Origin: Puniceicoccales bacterium
Lineage (GTDB): Bacteria > Verrucomicrobiota > Verrucomicrobiia > Opitutales > Oceanipulchritudinaceae
Assembly: GCA_030595525.1 (NCBI GenBank)
Contig: JAUVDD010000009.1
Span: 1-17,532 of the forward strand
Length of the DNA: 17,532 nucleotides
Direction: 5' to 3'
The translations under genes were made by a program, and so were the position numbers. The notes beneath the pieces are model-generated. The model had not been told where the DNA came from, ran no database searches, and worked only from the letters and a program-made list of their open reading frames with translations. Shown piece after piece: positions 1 through 7,407 of this stretch (position 1 is its first letter; each line of letters opens with the position of its first letter).

Positions 1-234
1 GTTGGTGAAGATGCGAAAGGTTACCTTGCCGAGCGTAAGCCCCTGGCGGGAAGGAAGGCGTCCATTGTCACATCCGAGAACGCCGACCGGAAAATGATTT
101 ATTCGTCGGTGGCCAGTCGCACGGGTCAATCCGCGAGCGAGGTCGGAACACAACGCGCATTGCAGATTGCGGAACGTGCTCATTCCGGGGTGTGGTTGCA
201 GAAATCCTCCGGCGAATGGTATAAAAAGCCCTGA
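1..234 (+). CDS. YdbL/DUF1318 family protein, C-terminal part (5' end outside window)
   Basis: The reading frame is open from base 1 to a TGA at 232-234 and gives the last 77 residues of a protein. It starts VGEDAKGYLAERKPLAG and ends with SGEWYKKP. The opening VGE-x3-GYL, the ENADR segment, the late alpha-helical RALQIAERA and the terminal GEW-x-KK resemble the C-terminal domain of the E. coli YdbL/DUF1318 family as I remember it. Those are periplasmic proteins encoded after ydbH and ynbE, an outer-membrane-lipid-transport related set. The molecular role of YdbL is not established. The start and any signal peptide lie upstream of the window, so YdbH/YnbE homologues might be found there. It converges with the FmdB-like gene with 6 bp between the stops. 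Confidence in a real gene is high, in the family fair. Confidence 0.72.
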   Translation, partial: VGEDAKGYLAERKPLAGRKASIVTSENADRKMIYSSVASRTGQSASEVGTQRALQIAERAHSGVWLQKSSGEWYKKP

Positions 235-240
235 GCGAAT

Positions 241-549
241 TTACAGGGAATTTGGCTTGGTAATCACCTCTGGTCCCGCCTTGCCAGCTACACGATGGTA
301 TTTGCCGGTAGTCTTGTCTTTTTCATACTTGGTGAAACCGGCTTTCTCCACATTTTTGTTATCCAGACGGTTTTTAGTTTGTCCCGGGGTGTAACGGGTT
401 GCCAGATTTGGAGGTAACATCACACGCCTGACCGTATCACCAGTATCGGGGTGTTCTGTGAGTGCTTCATCCTTCATGGACTGCTGTATCTCAAAACGAT
501 TACCACCGGATCCATCCGAATTGACTATCTCATAGACGTAAATGGGCAT
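241..549 (-). CDS. FmdB-like small protein lacking zinc-ribbon cysteines
   Basis: This is a 102-residue protein. The first 45 residues follow the plan of the FmdB/CxxC-CxxC-SSSS regulatory-protein domain: MPIYVYEI, then FEIQQSMKDEALTEHP, then VRRVM. In that family two CxxC pairs bind zinc. Here not one cysteine exists in the protein: the first pair is replaced by a GSGG loop and the second by HPDTGD. The remaining residues (about 46-102: PNLATRYTPGQT, then KYEKDKTTGKYH) form a charged tail I cannot assign. I believe similar cysteine-less proteins occur in Verrucomicrobia/Planctomycetes, but this is from memory. The function is unknown, and metal binding through a ribbon is unlikely. It stands alone, after the rplU-rpmA terminator on the same strand. 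No Shine-Dalgarno sequence precedes the ATG at 549. Confidence 0.8.
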   Translation of the reverse strand: MPIYVYEIVNSDGSGGNRFEIQQSMKDEALTEHPDTGDTVRRVMLPPNLATRYTPGQTKNRLDNKNVEKAGFTKYEKDKTTGKYHRVAGKAGPEVITKPNSL

Positions 550-625
550 AATTTAAAAGGTACCTAAGTTTTTGTTCATTTCCAGCATTAAGAATTAGTT
601 CGACGGGTCGCCGAGGAATCCGTGT

Positions 626-660
626 AAGAAAAAACCGGATCGCCTACGCAAATCCGGTTT
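626..660 (-). terminator. Intrinsic terminator of rplU-rpmA
   Basis: On the minus strand a 9-bp perfect stem AAACCGGAT / ATCCGGTTT (652-660 with 632-640), with an 11-nt loop, is followed directly by a run of T residues (TTTTTTC). It begins 22 bp after the rpmA stop. It is a textbook Rho-independent terminator and separates the ribosomal operon from the FmdB-like gene. Confidence 0.9.
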
Positions 661-682
661 GAAAAAGAATTGATTATGGGAA

Positions 683-931
683 TTAGGCTTCAGCAAGAAT
701 ATTGACCTTACGCTTGGCTGCTTCCCACTTTACTTTCCCGTCCTTGAGGGCGAAAAGGGTGTGGTCGTTGCCGATACCCACATTATCACCTGGGTGAAAA
801 CGTGTTCCGCGCTGGCGGATAAGGATTGTGCCTGCCCGGACTTCGTGACCGTCGTAGCGCTTTACGCCGAGACGTTTGCTGTTGCTGTCGCGTCCGTTCT
901 TACTGGTTCCCTGACCTTTTTTATGTGCCAT
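683..931 (-). CDS. rpmA: 50S ribosomal protein L27
   Basis: This 82-residue protein matches bacterial L27 over its whole length: [20 protein letters not shown] at the start, then [35 protein letters not shown] and a C-terminal KRKVNI segment. L27 sits by the peptidyl-transferase centre of the large subunit, and its flexible N-terminus contacts the tRNA acceptor ends. The N-terminus is the direct MAHKKG type, without the cleaved extension found in Firmicutes. It lies 21 bp after rplU, the usual L21-L27 operon, and a strong terminator follows. The intergenic spacer is AT-rich with no recognisable Shine-Dalgarno motif before the ATG. obgE, the frequent third member, is absent here. Confidence 0.98.
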   Translation of the reverse strand: MAHKKGQGTSKNGRDSNSKRLGVKRYDGHEVRAGTILIRQRGTRFHPGDNVGIGNDHTLFALKDGKVKWEAAKRKVNILAEA

Positions 932-952
932 GACTAAAAATTTGGTTAAAAA

Positions 953-1267
953 TTAAGCGTTGATGGATTCGATTTTAATAACGGAAAGCTCCTGGCGATG
1001 ACCGCGTTTGTTGCGGTATCCCTTACGGCGCTTTTTCTTGAAGACGTTTACCTTCTTACCGCGTTTATTTTCCAGGATCTTAGCCTGAACAGTGGCACCT
1101 TCGACAACCGGGCTGCCGAATTTGATGGATTCACCTTCACCGACTGAGAGCACGGTATCGATAGTCACTGTGTCCCCGTCAGCCGTCTCCGGATAGCGGT
1201 TCACGAACAGGACATCGCCTTCTTGAACGGTAAATTGTCTTCCTTGTGTTTTGATTGTGGCTTTCAT
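953..1267 (-). CDS. rplU: 50S ribosomal protein L21
   Basis: This 104-residue protein has the normal L21 length and order of blocks: an N-terminal [13 protein letters not shown], the [17 protein letters not shown] strand pair, then the very basic RNA-binding tail with [19 protein letters not shown] (about residues 74-92). L21 binds 23S rRNA in the large subunit. The ATG at 1267 is supported by the family start, although no Shine-Dalgarno motif is visible (a T-run precedes the start on the coding strand). It is first in the rplU-rpmA operon and divergent from aroE, so its promoter should lie in 1268-1440. A 6-bp dyad at 1304-1317 lies 37-50 bp upstream of the start. Confidence 0.98.
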   Translation of the reverse strand: MKATIKTQGRQFTVQEGDVLFVNRYPETADGDTVTIDTVLSVGEGESIKFGSPVVEGATVQAKILENKRGKKVNVFKKKRRKGYRNKRGHRQELSVIKIESINA

Positions 1268-1303
1268 CGGAAAAAAACTCGCAACTAAAGAAGTACCCTT
1301 TCG

Positions 1304-1317
1304 AATAGCAAGCTATT
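1304..1317. promoter_or_regulatory. Dyad upstream of rplU in the rplU/aroE divergent region
   Basis: AATAGC-AA-GCTATT is a perfect 6-bp inverted repeat, 37-50 bp upstream of the rplU ATG and about 125 bp upstream of the preferred aroE ATG. It could be an operator, part of the rplU leader, or chance. I could not settle on convincing -35/-10 boxes in this 173-bp gap. Confidence 0.25.
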
Positions 1318-1440
1318 TATTGGAAGGAAATACCCGAACTTGCCTGGAATGGGATTTCTATTGATCGAAACGTGAAAAAAACCTCATATTCGAAAGATGG
1401 AGGAAAATCAAACGGTTGCCCTGAGCAGGAAGAGATAATC

Positions 1441-2358
1441 ATGGAGGTACACAGGCTGGATAATCTCAATTTTACGGCTCCTCCGGGGAAGCGCCTTGTT
1501 GTGCTCGGTGATCCGATTTCCCACTCACTGAGCCCGTTTATGCATAATGCTGCCCTCGCTGAAATGTCCATCGTGTACCCGGAGATGGCGGATTGGCGAT
1601 ATGAGGCAGTCCATGTACCGGCAGTTGATTTGCCATCGGCTCTCCCGATTCTGCATGAAGCTGGTGTCGTCGGTATTAACCTGACTATTCCCCACAAGGT
1701 CCAGGTATTGAATATAATTGATGAGATGGATACGACTGCCGGAAGGATGGGGGCAGTAAATACGCTTATCCGTACGGAGACGGGCTACCGTGGATCGAAT
1801 ACGGACGGTTATGGGATTTTGAAAGGCTTGGATGAGGCACTCAACCGGCAAGTTGGTGGGGCTGACGTCTGGTTATTCGGTGCGGGTGGTGCTGCCAGGG
1901 GGATTCTTGTGGCTTGTTTGGAGGGTGGAGTAGGGCGATTGACGGTTGTGAATCGCAGTCCCGAGCGATTGGAAGAACTGAAAGGTGATTTATCTGAACA
2001 AGAATTGTCCGGATTTGAAGAGATCCGGTTTTGTTCACAGAGAGAAAACCCTTCTGATCCGAAGGAGGATGCCATTCTGATCAATGCCACTTCACTGGGC
2101 CTGAAGGACACGGATCCAAATCCCATTGGAATAGATTTATTAAAACCCGGGATGGGAGTGTATGACACGACTTATGGAACCTGCAATCAACTGGCCAAGG
2201 ATTGTCAGCGATTGGGTGTTGGTTATGCCGATGGCTTGTCCATGTTGGTTTGGCAAGGCGTGCGCAGCTTGGAAATTTGGACAAATAAACCTGTATCTGC
2301 TAATCGCATGCGTGTAGCAGCAGAATTGGAATTGAAAAAAAGAACATATGATGGATGA
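1441..2358 (+). CDS. aroE: Shikimate dehydrogenase (NADP+)
   Basis: The protein catalyses reversible reduction of 3-dehydroshikimate to shikimate in the chorismate (aromatic amino acid) pathway, in the cytoplasm. From the ATG at 1441 it has 305 residues. The substrate-binding N-domain has GDPISHSLSP (23-32) and NLTIPHK with the catalytic lysine at 86. NTDG supplies the catalytic aspartate at 122. The NADP-binding domain shows GAGGAARGIL (147-156) and NRSPERLEEL for the adenosine phosphate. INATSLG, YDTTYG and DGLSMLVWQG complete the family pattern. I chose 1441 because AGGAAGAG lies about 8 bp upstream, and because the frame's upstream GTG at 1372 would add 23 residues unlike the family. Its stop overlaps the start of the prepilin peptidase gene by 11 bp, so the two are probably translationally coupled. 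Confidence 0.96.
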   Translation: MEVHRLDNLNFTAPPGKRLVVLGDPISHSLSPFMHNAALAEMSIVYPEMADWRYEAVHVPAVDLPSALPILHEAGVVGINLTIPHKVQVLNIIDEMDTTAGRMGAVNTLIRTETGYRGSNTDGYGILKGLDEALNRQVGGADVWLFGAGGAARGILVACLEGGVGRLTVVNRSPERLEELKGDLSEQELSGFEEIRFCSQRENPSDPKEDAILINATSLGLKDTDPNPIGIDLLKPGMGVYDTTYGTCNQLAKDCQRLGVGYADGLSMLVWQGVRSLEIWTNKPVSANRMRVAAELELKKRTYDG

Positions 2359-3205
2359 GGTATTTTTAATTAACCTGTATTTTAACATGCTGGTGTTCAT
2401 GATCGGGGCCTGCATCGGGAGTTTTCTCAATGTGGTGATTTACCGTCTGCCAGCTGGTGAGTCCGTAGTTTCACCGAGATCTCACTGCAAATGCGGAAAG
2501 CCGATCGCCATTTATGACAATATTCCGATCCTGAGCTGGTTTCTTCTGCGGGGAAAATGCCGACATTGTGGTGAGTATTTCAGTTTTCGCTATCCGATGG
2601 TCGAGTTGGGCACTGCCCTCATCTTCCTGGGCCTGTGGAATGTTGGCACTTGGCAGGTTGCGCTTGTTTGGATGGTGTTCGCCGGGATGATGATTCCGGC
2701 GGCGTTGATCGATTTGGACACGATGGAAATTCCGGACCGTTTCTCCATCGGTGGATTTATCATTGGAATGATTTTTTGCATGCTTGTGCCGGCGATTCAT
2801 CAGATTCAACCATCGGAATTTCTAGTATTGGATGGGATCAAGGGAGTGATAGCCGGATTGCAGGGCGCATTCATTGGATCAGGATTAATCCTGTGGGTGG
2901 CACTGGTGGCTGAAGCTATTCTCAAAAAGGAAGCCATGGGGTTTGGTGATGTTAAGCTGATGGGCGCGATTGGTGCCTTCTGTGGGTGGCAGGGAGCCGT
3001 ATTCGCCTTCTTTGGAGGTGCGGTGATCGGATGTATCTTGCTGGTCCTTTGCCTCCCCTGGATGCGCAAGAAAGAATCCGAGGAGGGGTTTCGAATTCCG
3101 TTCGGTCCGTCGCTGGTATTGGGAAGCATTGTCTATCTGCTTTTTGCCAAGCCGTATGTCAGTCTATACTTTACTGATATTCAGAAAACCCTCGAGTCAT
3201 TCTAA
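2348..3205 (+). CDS. pilD: Type IV prepilin peptidase / N-methyltransferase (A24 family)
   Basis: This is a polytopic inner-membrane aspartyl protease that cleaves type IV prepilin or type II secretion pseudopilin leader peptides and N-methylates the new N-terminus. The 285 residues begin with a TM segment carrying GACIGSFLNVVIYRLP (about 20-35). A cytoplasmic zinc loop follows, with C47, C49, C71 and C74 around YDNIPILSWFLLRGKCRHC, and then further TM segments. The catalytic aspartates lie in ALIDLDTMEIPD (D122 region) and in GFGDVKLMGA (D201), the GxGD signature. The first cysteine pair is C-x-C rather than the usual C-x-x-C. The ATG at 2348 overlaps the end of aroE, and an immediate second ATG at 2351 is also possible. 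No pilin or secretin gene is in the window, so its substrates are encoded elsewhere. Confidence 0.95.
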   Translation: MMDEVFLINLYFNMLVFMIGACIGSFLNVVIYRLPAGESVVSPRSHCKCGKPIAIYDNIPILSWFLLRGKCRHCGEYFSFRYPMVELGTALIFLGLWNVGTWQVALVWMVFAGMMIPAALIDLDTMEIPDRFSIGGFIIGMIFCMLVPAIHQIQPSEFLVLDGIKGVIAGLQGAFIGSGLILWVALVAEAILKKEAMGFGDVKLMGAIGAFCGWQGAVFAFFGGAVIGCILLVLCLPWMRKKESEEGFRIPFGPSLVLGSIVYLLFAKPYVSLYFTDIQKTLESF

Positions 3206-3206
3206 A

Positions 3207-4235
3207 ATGGCCAAAAAGTTTTTTCTTTCATCAATACTGGCAATCGCTACTTCTTCGATCCTGACTGCACAAACTCCGGTTTGGCCAGTAAAGGATGCGC
3301 TGCCAAATTCACTGTCCACATACGCAGACTTTGTTCAGCCCACTGTCTCAGGCGAACCCGAATCGGCCTTGTTCGGATGTGTGCGTACCAATGGCCGGCA
3401 ATTCCATGAAGGATTGGATATTGCTCCGGTAGAGCCAAGAAAGCGTGGCGAAGCAACAGATAGCATAGTCGCGATTTACGATGGCGTGATTGCTCATATA
3501 AGCAAGATGTCCGGGAACAGCAGCTACGGACGGTATGTCGTGATAGAGCACACGCAATCGGACCTGGTAATCTACAGCTTGTACGCTCATTTGGCAAAAG
3601 TGGATGATGCCCTGAAGATAGGGCAGGCTATCCAGGCGGGTTTTCCTATCGGGATAATGGGAAGAAGCGCTGGCAACTACACGATTCCAAGAGACCGGGC
3701 CCACCTCCATCTCGAGATCGGATTACGATTAACCAATCAATTCGACACCTGGTACAAGCGGCAGCCCTATGACACCAAAAATCACCACAATGTATTTAAT
3801 GGGATGAATCTGGTCAGCTGGAATTCCCTGGATTTCTATCAGGCCATTCAGGAAGGACGCGCTGTTTCTCCGCTGGATTATATTAACCAGATTTCACCAG
3901 CTGTGATGCTGCATGTATCTACCGGACGTCGTCCGGATTTTATCGAACGTTATCCGGAGCTGGTGATTGAGGGATGTGCTGAGTCGAATCAGGCTGGCTG
4001 GGAGATTCTCTTGAGCGCATGGGGAATGCCGTTGTCCTTTAAACCGATTTCCAAGACTGAGTTGAAGGGCGTACGGACAATGGGAGATATCAGTGTTCTT
4101 GGGGTAAACCGCGTGTTGTTATCCGATTATGGATGTCGGTCTATAATCAGCGAGAAATCTGGGAAGGTTAGCTTGGGCAAAACCGGTAAGATGATTATCG
4201 AGTTGCTTTTTATGCCGAATCCGGGCGCGAAGTAG
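3207..4235 (+). CDS. Secreted M23-family metallopeptidase (LytM/DD-endopeptidase-like)
   Basis: From the ATG at 3207, one base after the prepilin peptidase stop, the protein has 342 residues. The frame is open further upstream inside pilD, but this start gives a clean signal peptide (MAKKFFLSSILAIATSSILTA, cleavage near residue 21). The zinc site of M23 peptidases is present: H67 and D71 in FHEGLDIAP, YAHL with H128, and HLHLEIG with H166 and H168. These enzymes usually hydrolyse peptide crosslinks in peptidoglycan; some family members are inactive activators, but here all metal ligands are visible. About 150 C-terminal residues after the catalytic domain (from about 190) match nothing I recognise. 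The last 26 bp overlap the 3' end of the convergent MFS gene. Confidence 0.88.
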   Translation: MAKKFFLSSILAIATSSILTAQTPVWPVKDALPNSLSTYADFVQPTVSGEPESALFGCVRTNGRQFHEGLDIAPVEPRKRGEATDSIVAIYDGVIAHISKMSGNSSYGRYVVIEHTQSDLVIYSLYAHLAKVDDALKIGQAIQAGFPIGIMGRSAGNYTIPRDRAHLHLEIGLRLTNQFDTWYKRQPYDTKNHHNVFNGMNLVSWNSLDFYQAIQEGRAVSPLDYINQISPAVMLHVSTGRRPDFIERYPELVIEGCAESNQAGWEILLSAWGMPLSFKPISKTELKGVRTMGDISVLGVNRVLLSDYGCRSIISEKSGKVSLGKTGKMIIELLFMPNPGAK

Positions 4236-5460
4236 GGTAAGTCTCAAGCTCTCCCGCCTTGGCATCGATCAGTGTTCGGAGCGGCAGAAACAGGATAATG
4301 GAAATGCCTACCAGGACCAATGCCACCCATGCTGCAAAGGACGGGTGTGTGTATTGGACAATCGTGTAACCAATGAATGGAGCAGCAGCCATCCTTACGC
4401 CGGTTAGAAATCCGTGCACGCTCATGTAAGACGCCACTTTATCGGGAGGGGCGATTTTGGTCACGTAGAGGGTCCATAGAATTCCTCCTCCACCGAATCC
4501 TGTTCCGAGCAGGGCGCATCCAAATCCGATCAGCCAGATATTACTGGTGAAAAAGAAAGAACAGATACTGGCCGCAAACACCGTGTTCAGGATGATCCGC
4601 AATGTGACCACATTCACACTGTCGAAGAGGAGTCCCCAGAATTTAGTCGAGATGACCCGGAATAACAGTACCACCGATATCAGCAGCATGCTAATTTGTG
4701 CATTGGAGGCGTTGATGCCGTAAATCGGATTTGCGAGGTATTCGACACGAATAGGGATCATCATGAGGTTGCCCATCCCAATTAGCATCCAGCTAATCAA
4801 CATGTTCCTGAAAAGTTTGTCCTTCCAGGCAACAACAAGGCTCCGCAATGGATGTTTGGATTGCAGGGTATGTGCCGATTCTGAGGGGATTTTCCGACAA
4901 GCCCATGAAGACAGCAGGGCTGCAAGAACTCCGATAATGAAAATAATCGGGTATAACTGCACATCGAAATCCAGGATTTTGCCTCCTGCATAGCCAAAAC
5001 CAATACCTGCCAAACTGCCGATTATGAAAGTTGTTGATAACCGGCTGCCACGCTGGTTGGCAGGATAATTATTCGAATACAGGTGCGTGAGCATCGGAAC
5101 TCCCTGACTGACCAGAATCTGTGCAAGGGCCACAAAGAGAACAAACGGGACAATGCTTTTTGACAAAGCCATCCCGGCAAGGGCAATTGCTACTCCAAAC
5201 CACAGTCGTGAGACAATCGTGGCAATTGGCCACTTGATATGGTTGGCGATGCTTAAACCGATAGGAGAGAGTAAAAGACCTAATCCGAGGCCGGCAGGAA
5301 TGAACTGTTTGATGGATTCATCCGCTTCAAAGACACGGATTGCGACAAGCAGGGCAAACACATGCCAGCAAGTTTCCCCGAGGCCTTGTCCAGCGCCCCG
5401 AATACGATCCCAGCGGTAGGTTGTGTTGGTTATCTGTTCCCGGGTCAAGTGCGGCTCCAT
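4210..5460 (-). CDS. Major facilitator superfamily transporter, substrate unknown
   Basis: This 416-residue hydrophobic protein has about 12 predicted membrane-spanning segments in two halves, joined by a basic central loop near residue 200 (RKIPSESAHTLQSKHP). Features suggesting the MFS fold are repeated Gly-rich helices such as GLGLGLLLSPIGLSIA and GSLAGIGFGYAGG, and the polar loop NNYPANQRGSRLS at the cytoplasmic face. Nothing points to a specific substrate. Other membrane-carrier families are less likely given the length and 6+6 pattern. The ATG at 5460 lies inside the nadA end (16 bp overlap), so it is likely translated by coupling to nadA. Its 3' end overlaps the M23 gene by 26 bp, leaving no room for a conventional intergenic terminator. 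Confidence 0.85.
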   Translation of the reverse strand: MEPHLTREQITNTTYRWDRIRGAGQGLGETCWHVFALLVAIRVFEADESIKQFIPAGLGLGLLLSPIGLSIANHIKWPIATIVSRLWFGVAIALAGMALSKSIVPFVLFVALAQILVSQGVPMLTHLYSNNYPANQRGSRLSTTFIIGSLAGIGFGYAGGKILDFDVQLYPIIFIIGVLAALLSSWACRKIPSESAHTLQSKHPLRSLVVAWKDKLFRNMLISWMLIGMGNLMMIPIRVEYLANPIYGINASNAQISMLLISVVLLFRVISTKFWGLLFDSVNVVTLRIILNTVFAASICSFFFTSNIWLIGFGCALLGTGFGGGGILWTLYVTKIAPPDKVASYMSVHGFLTGVRMAAAPFIGYTIVQYTHPSFAAWVALVLVGISIILFLPLRTLIDAKAGELETYPTSRPDSA

Positions 5461-6431
5461 TCCAGCATTCGCTCGATTGGAACAGCAGCTCGCTTCCGGA
5501 GATCTTCATCCATCGTAATTTCCGGACTGAGGTCACGCAGTGCATTCCGCATCTTCTCGAGAGTATTCCTTTTCATGAACCGACAATCGTTGCATGCACA
5601 GTTATCCGTGGGTCCGGCTATAAAGGTCTTGTCAGGGATTTCCTTTTGAAGGCGATGGATCATTCCCGTTTCTGTGACGACGATGATTTTATCCGCGGGT
5701 GAATCCTTGCAGAAGGCAATCATTCTTTCGGTGCTGCAAACTTCATCGGACATATCCCGTACGGCTTCCGTGCATTCGGGATGTGCGATTACCGGTGCTC
5801 CGGGAAACTGCTTCCGGACCGCTTCCAGCGCGTGAGCTGTAAACATGACATGCGCGTAACAGCTACCCGGCCAAAGTTGCATGGTTCTGTTCGTCTGGCG
5901 AGCCACCCATGAGCCAAGGTTCTGGTCGGGAACGAAAAGAATTTCCCTGTCAGCAGGTACGCGCTCCACCATCTTGACAGCATTCCCGCTGGTACAAATC
6001 AAGTCACTCTGTGCCTTCACCGCAGCTGAACAATTTATATAAGCGACGGTGTAAACATTCGGATTAGCTGTTTGCCAGGCAGCCAGTTTATCTGCTGGAC
6101 AAGAATCGGAAAGGGAGCATCCCGCTTCCATGTCCGGGAGCAGAACACGCTTATCCGGGTTTACGATCTTGGCCGTTTCTGCCATGAAATGCACACCGCA
6201 GAAGAGGATCGTTTCAGCCTCGGTCTCCTTTGCAGCGTATGCCAGACCAAGTGAATCTCCCAGATAATCAGCAATTCGCTGAATCGGCTCGATCTGGTAA
6301 TTGTGTGCCAGAATCACAGCGTTTCGCTTCTCTTTCAGTTCCAGAATTTCTTCCTGCAAAGGTGACAGGGGTTGATCACCTGTAACTGGCGGAAAGACTT
6401 TTGGCTCAATATCCGGTAATTTAATGGACAT
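5445..6431 (-). CDS. nadA: Quinolinate synthase (4Fe-4S)
   Basis: NadA condenses iminoaspartate with dihydroxyacetone phosphate to quinolinate in de novo NAD synthesis, using a [4Fe-4S] cluster with one open iron site. The 328-residue protein carries family blocks AVILAHNYQ (39-47), GDSLGLAYAAKET, FCGVHFMAETAKI, PDMEAGCSLSDSC, NCSAAVKAQSD, FVPDQNLG and HPEC. The likely cluster ligands are C105 (in EAGCSL), C191 (in GSCYAH) and C283 (in NDCRFMKRNTLEKM), by analogy with the three conserved cysteines of the family. Additional cysteines (C278, C280) lie beside C283. The partner aspartate oxidase NadB and NadC are not in the window. It follows the TPR gene by 20 bp and overlaps the MFS gene. There is no visible Shine-Dalgarno motif; the ATG at 6431 fits the family. 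Confidence 0.97.
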   Translation of the reverse strand: MSIKLPDIEPKVFPPVTGDQPLSPLQEEILELKEKRNAVILAHNYQIEPIQRIADYLGDSLGLAYAAKETEAETILFCGVHFMAETAKIVNPDKRVLLPDMEAGCSLSDSCPADKLAAWQTANPNVYTVAYINCSAAVKAQSDLICTSGNAVKMVERVPADREILFVPDQNLGSWVARQTNRTMQLWPGSCYAHVMFTAHALEAVRKQFPGAPVIAHPECTEAVRDMSDEVCSTERMIAFCKDSPADKIIVVTETGMIHRLQKEIPDKTFIAGPTDNCACNDCRFMKRNTLEKMRNALRDLSPEITMDEDLRKRAAVPIERMLEWSRT

Positions 6432-6451
6432 GTCGAAATCGGTTGGGATGT

Positions 6452-6817
6452 TTAAAGTTTGTCTGCCTGAAACTCGGAAATCAAGGCGCTGAAGGCAGGA
6501 TTTTCATGCAGGTTCTTCAAATCCGGATCTTTCATCAGCCAATCAAAATCGTCGTAACCGTGTTCCAAGGCGACGCGGAGAGATTCAATAGCCTCATACT
6601 GGCGATGCTTCAGTGCCAGACTGCAGGCAAGATTGTAATGCCCGGTGGAGTTTTCTGGATCCTGGGCAACGATTTTCTGATCAAAAACCAATCCTTCGTC
6701 AATTCGGCCCGCACGAGTGTAATAGTTCGCCAGCATTTCCATCACAGACAGGTTTTTTGGGTCCCGCATGAGAATGCTTTTGCAAAAATCTATTTCGAAA
6801 TGGAAATCCTTGTTCAT
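6452..6817 (-). CDS. Small TPR-repeat protein
   Basis: This 121-residue, all-helical protein has no signal peptide. Two tetratricopeptide repeats are visible: roughly residues 22-55 (with A-NYYTRAGRIDEGL) and 56-89 (GHYNLACSLALKHRQYEAIESL). A capping segment then reads DFDWLMKDPDLKNLHENPAF (about 90-109), the pattern seen at the end of many TPR groups in which a short aspartate-rich loop is followed by a proline-terminated helix. TPR proteins act as protein-protein interaction scaffolds, and the partner cannot be read from the sequence. It sits between the Fur-like gene (39 bp upstream) and nadA (20 bp downstream) on the same strand, so it is probably cotranscribed with both. No Shine-Dalgarno motif precedes the ATG. 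Confidence 0.88.
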   Translation of the reverse strand: MNKDFHFEIDFCKSILMRDPKNLSVMEMLANYYTRAGRIDEGLVFDQKIVAQDPENSTGHYNLACSLALKHRQYEAIESLRVALEHGYDDFDWLMKDPDLKNLHENPAFSALISEFQADKL

Positions 6818-6856
6818 TATTTGACTGACAGATGATGCTTTTGAAAAGCCAGTTTT

Positions 6857-7348
6857 CTAATCGGATTCAGTAGGGTTGTTTTTCCGAATAGGGCGAGCCT
6901 GTACTTGGAGTCGTTGGCTGATTGGTTCCAAACCGACTTTTTCAGCGATAGATCGAGCATACCATTCCAGAAATGGGGCATCAATCTCATAAATTTTGTC
7001 TGATTCAACATCGACCACCTGAGCCTGATCGATTTGTTTACCGTGACTGGCTAAATAGAATTTATAATCTTTCCCAACATCGATTTCCCGAACCAGTTCA
7101 CTTTCTGTGAGAATAGGTAAAGTCCTGTAAACAGTAGCACGGGAGACGGATCGGTCAATTTCCCTGGCCCTGTCGAGCAGTTCTTCCGCAGTAAAGTGTT
7201 CCTTTTGATTAAAGGCAGCTTCAAAGATGGCGAGCCTCTGGGATGTGACCCTCAATCCTTCCTTGCCGAGGTAGGTTTTAAAGGTTTCACGCGCTGATTC
7301 CAGATCGACGGGTGTATTCGCTTGAGCCGCTTGCCAGGGTAGATTCAT
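6857..7348 (-). CDS. Fur-family transcriptional regulator lacking the metal-binding cysteines
   Basis: The 163 residues have the Fur architecture. An N-terminal winged helix runs from about 20 to 95: [27 protein letters not shown], then the recognition-helix block [14 protein letters not shown] dimerisation domain follows, with the FUR pattern KIYEID and [16 protein letters not shown] (about 118-142). In E. coli Fur the hinge reads HHHDHLICxxCG. Here the aligned stretch is SHGKQ-x5[12 protein letters not shown], so both cysteines are replaced (D and S), the C-terminal CxxC is absent, and no cysteine exists in the whole protein. H51 is kept. Metal sensing by the usual sites is therefore doubtful, and the protein may sense something else or bind DNA constitutively. 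The ATG at 7348 is preceded by a dyad and a candidate promoter (7366-7384). It is probably cotranscribed with the TPR gene and nadA. Confidence 0.88.
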   Translation of the reverse strand: MNLPWQAAQANTPVDLESARETFKTYLGKEGLRVTSQRLAIFEAAFNQKEHFTAEELLDRAREIDRSVSRATVYRTLPILTESELVREIDVGKDYKFYLASHGKQIDQAQVVDVESDKIYEIDAPFLEWYARSIAEKVGLEPISQRLQVQARPIRKNNPTESD

Positions 7349-7365
7349 TTACCCCGATTTGGGCC

Positions 7366-7384
7366 AATTGAGACAATTATCGCA
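7366..7384 (-). promoter_or_regulatory. Candidate promoter and overlapping operator of the Fur-like gene
   Basis: On the minus strand TGCGATAAT (7384-7376) matches an extended -10 element (TG-n-TATAAT-like). It overlaps the inverted repeat AATTG-TCT-CAATT (7366-7378), whose centre falls near the expected transcription start, 18-30 bp upstream of the ATG. No good -35 box is seen, which an extended -10 can tolerate. The position suits autorepression by the Fur-like protein. The dyad resembles a 7-1-7 Fur/PerR-type box only loosely. Confidence 0.35.
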
Positions 7385-7407
7385 AGAAGAAAACCAAGGA
7401 GGGTTGG

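Noticed and set aside
1372..1440. Upstream GTG start for aroE giving 328 residues
   Set aside because: The extra 23 residues are polar and unlike AroE. The ATG at 1441 has a good Shine-Dalgarno sequence.
6837..6849. GCTTTTGAAAAGC as a terminator after the fur-like gene
   Set aside because: The stem is A/T-rich with almost no loop and no T-run follows. The TPR gene begins 39 bp on in the same direction.
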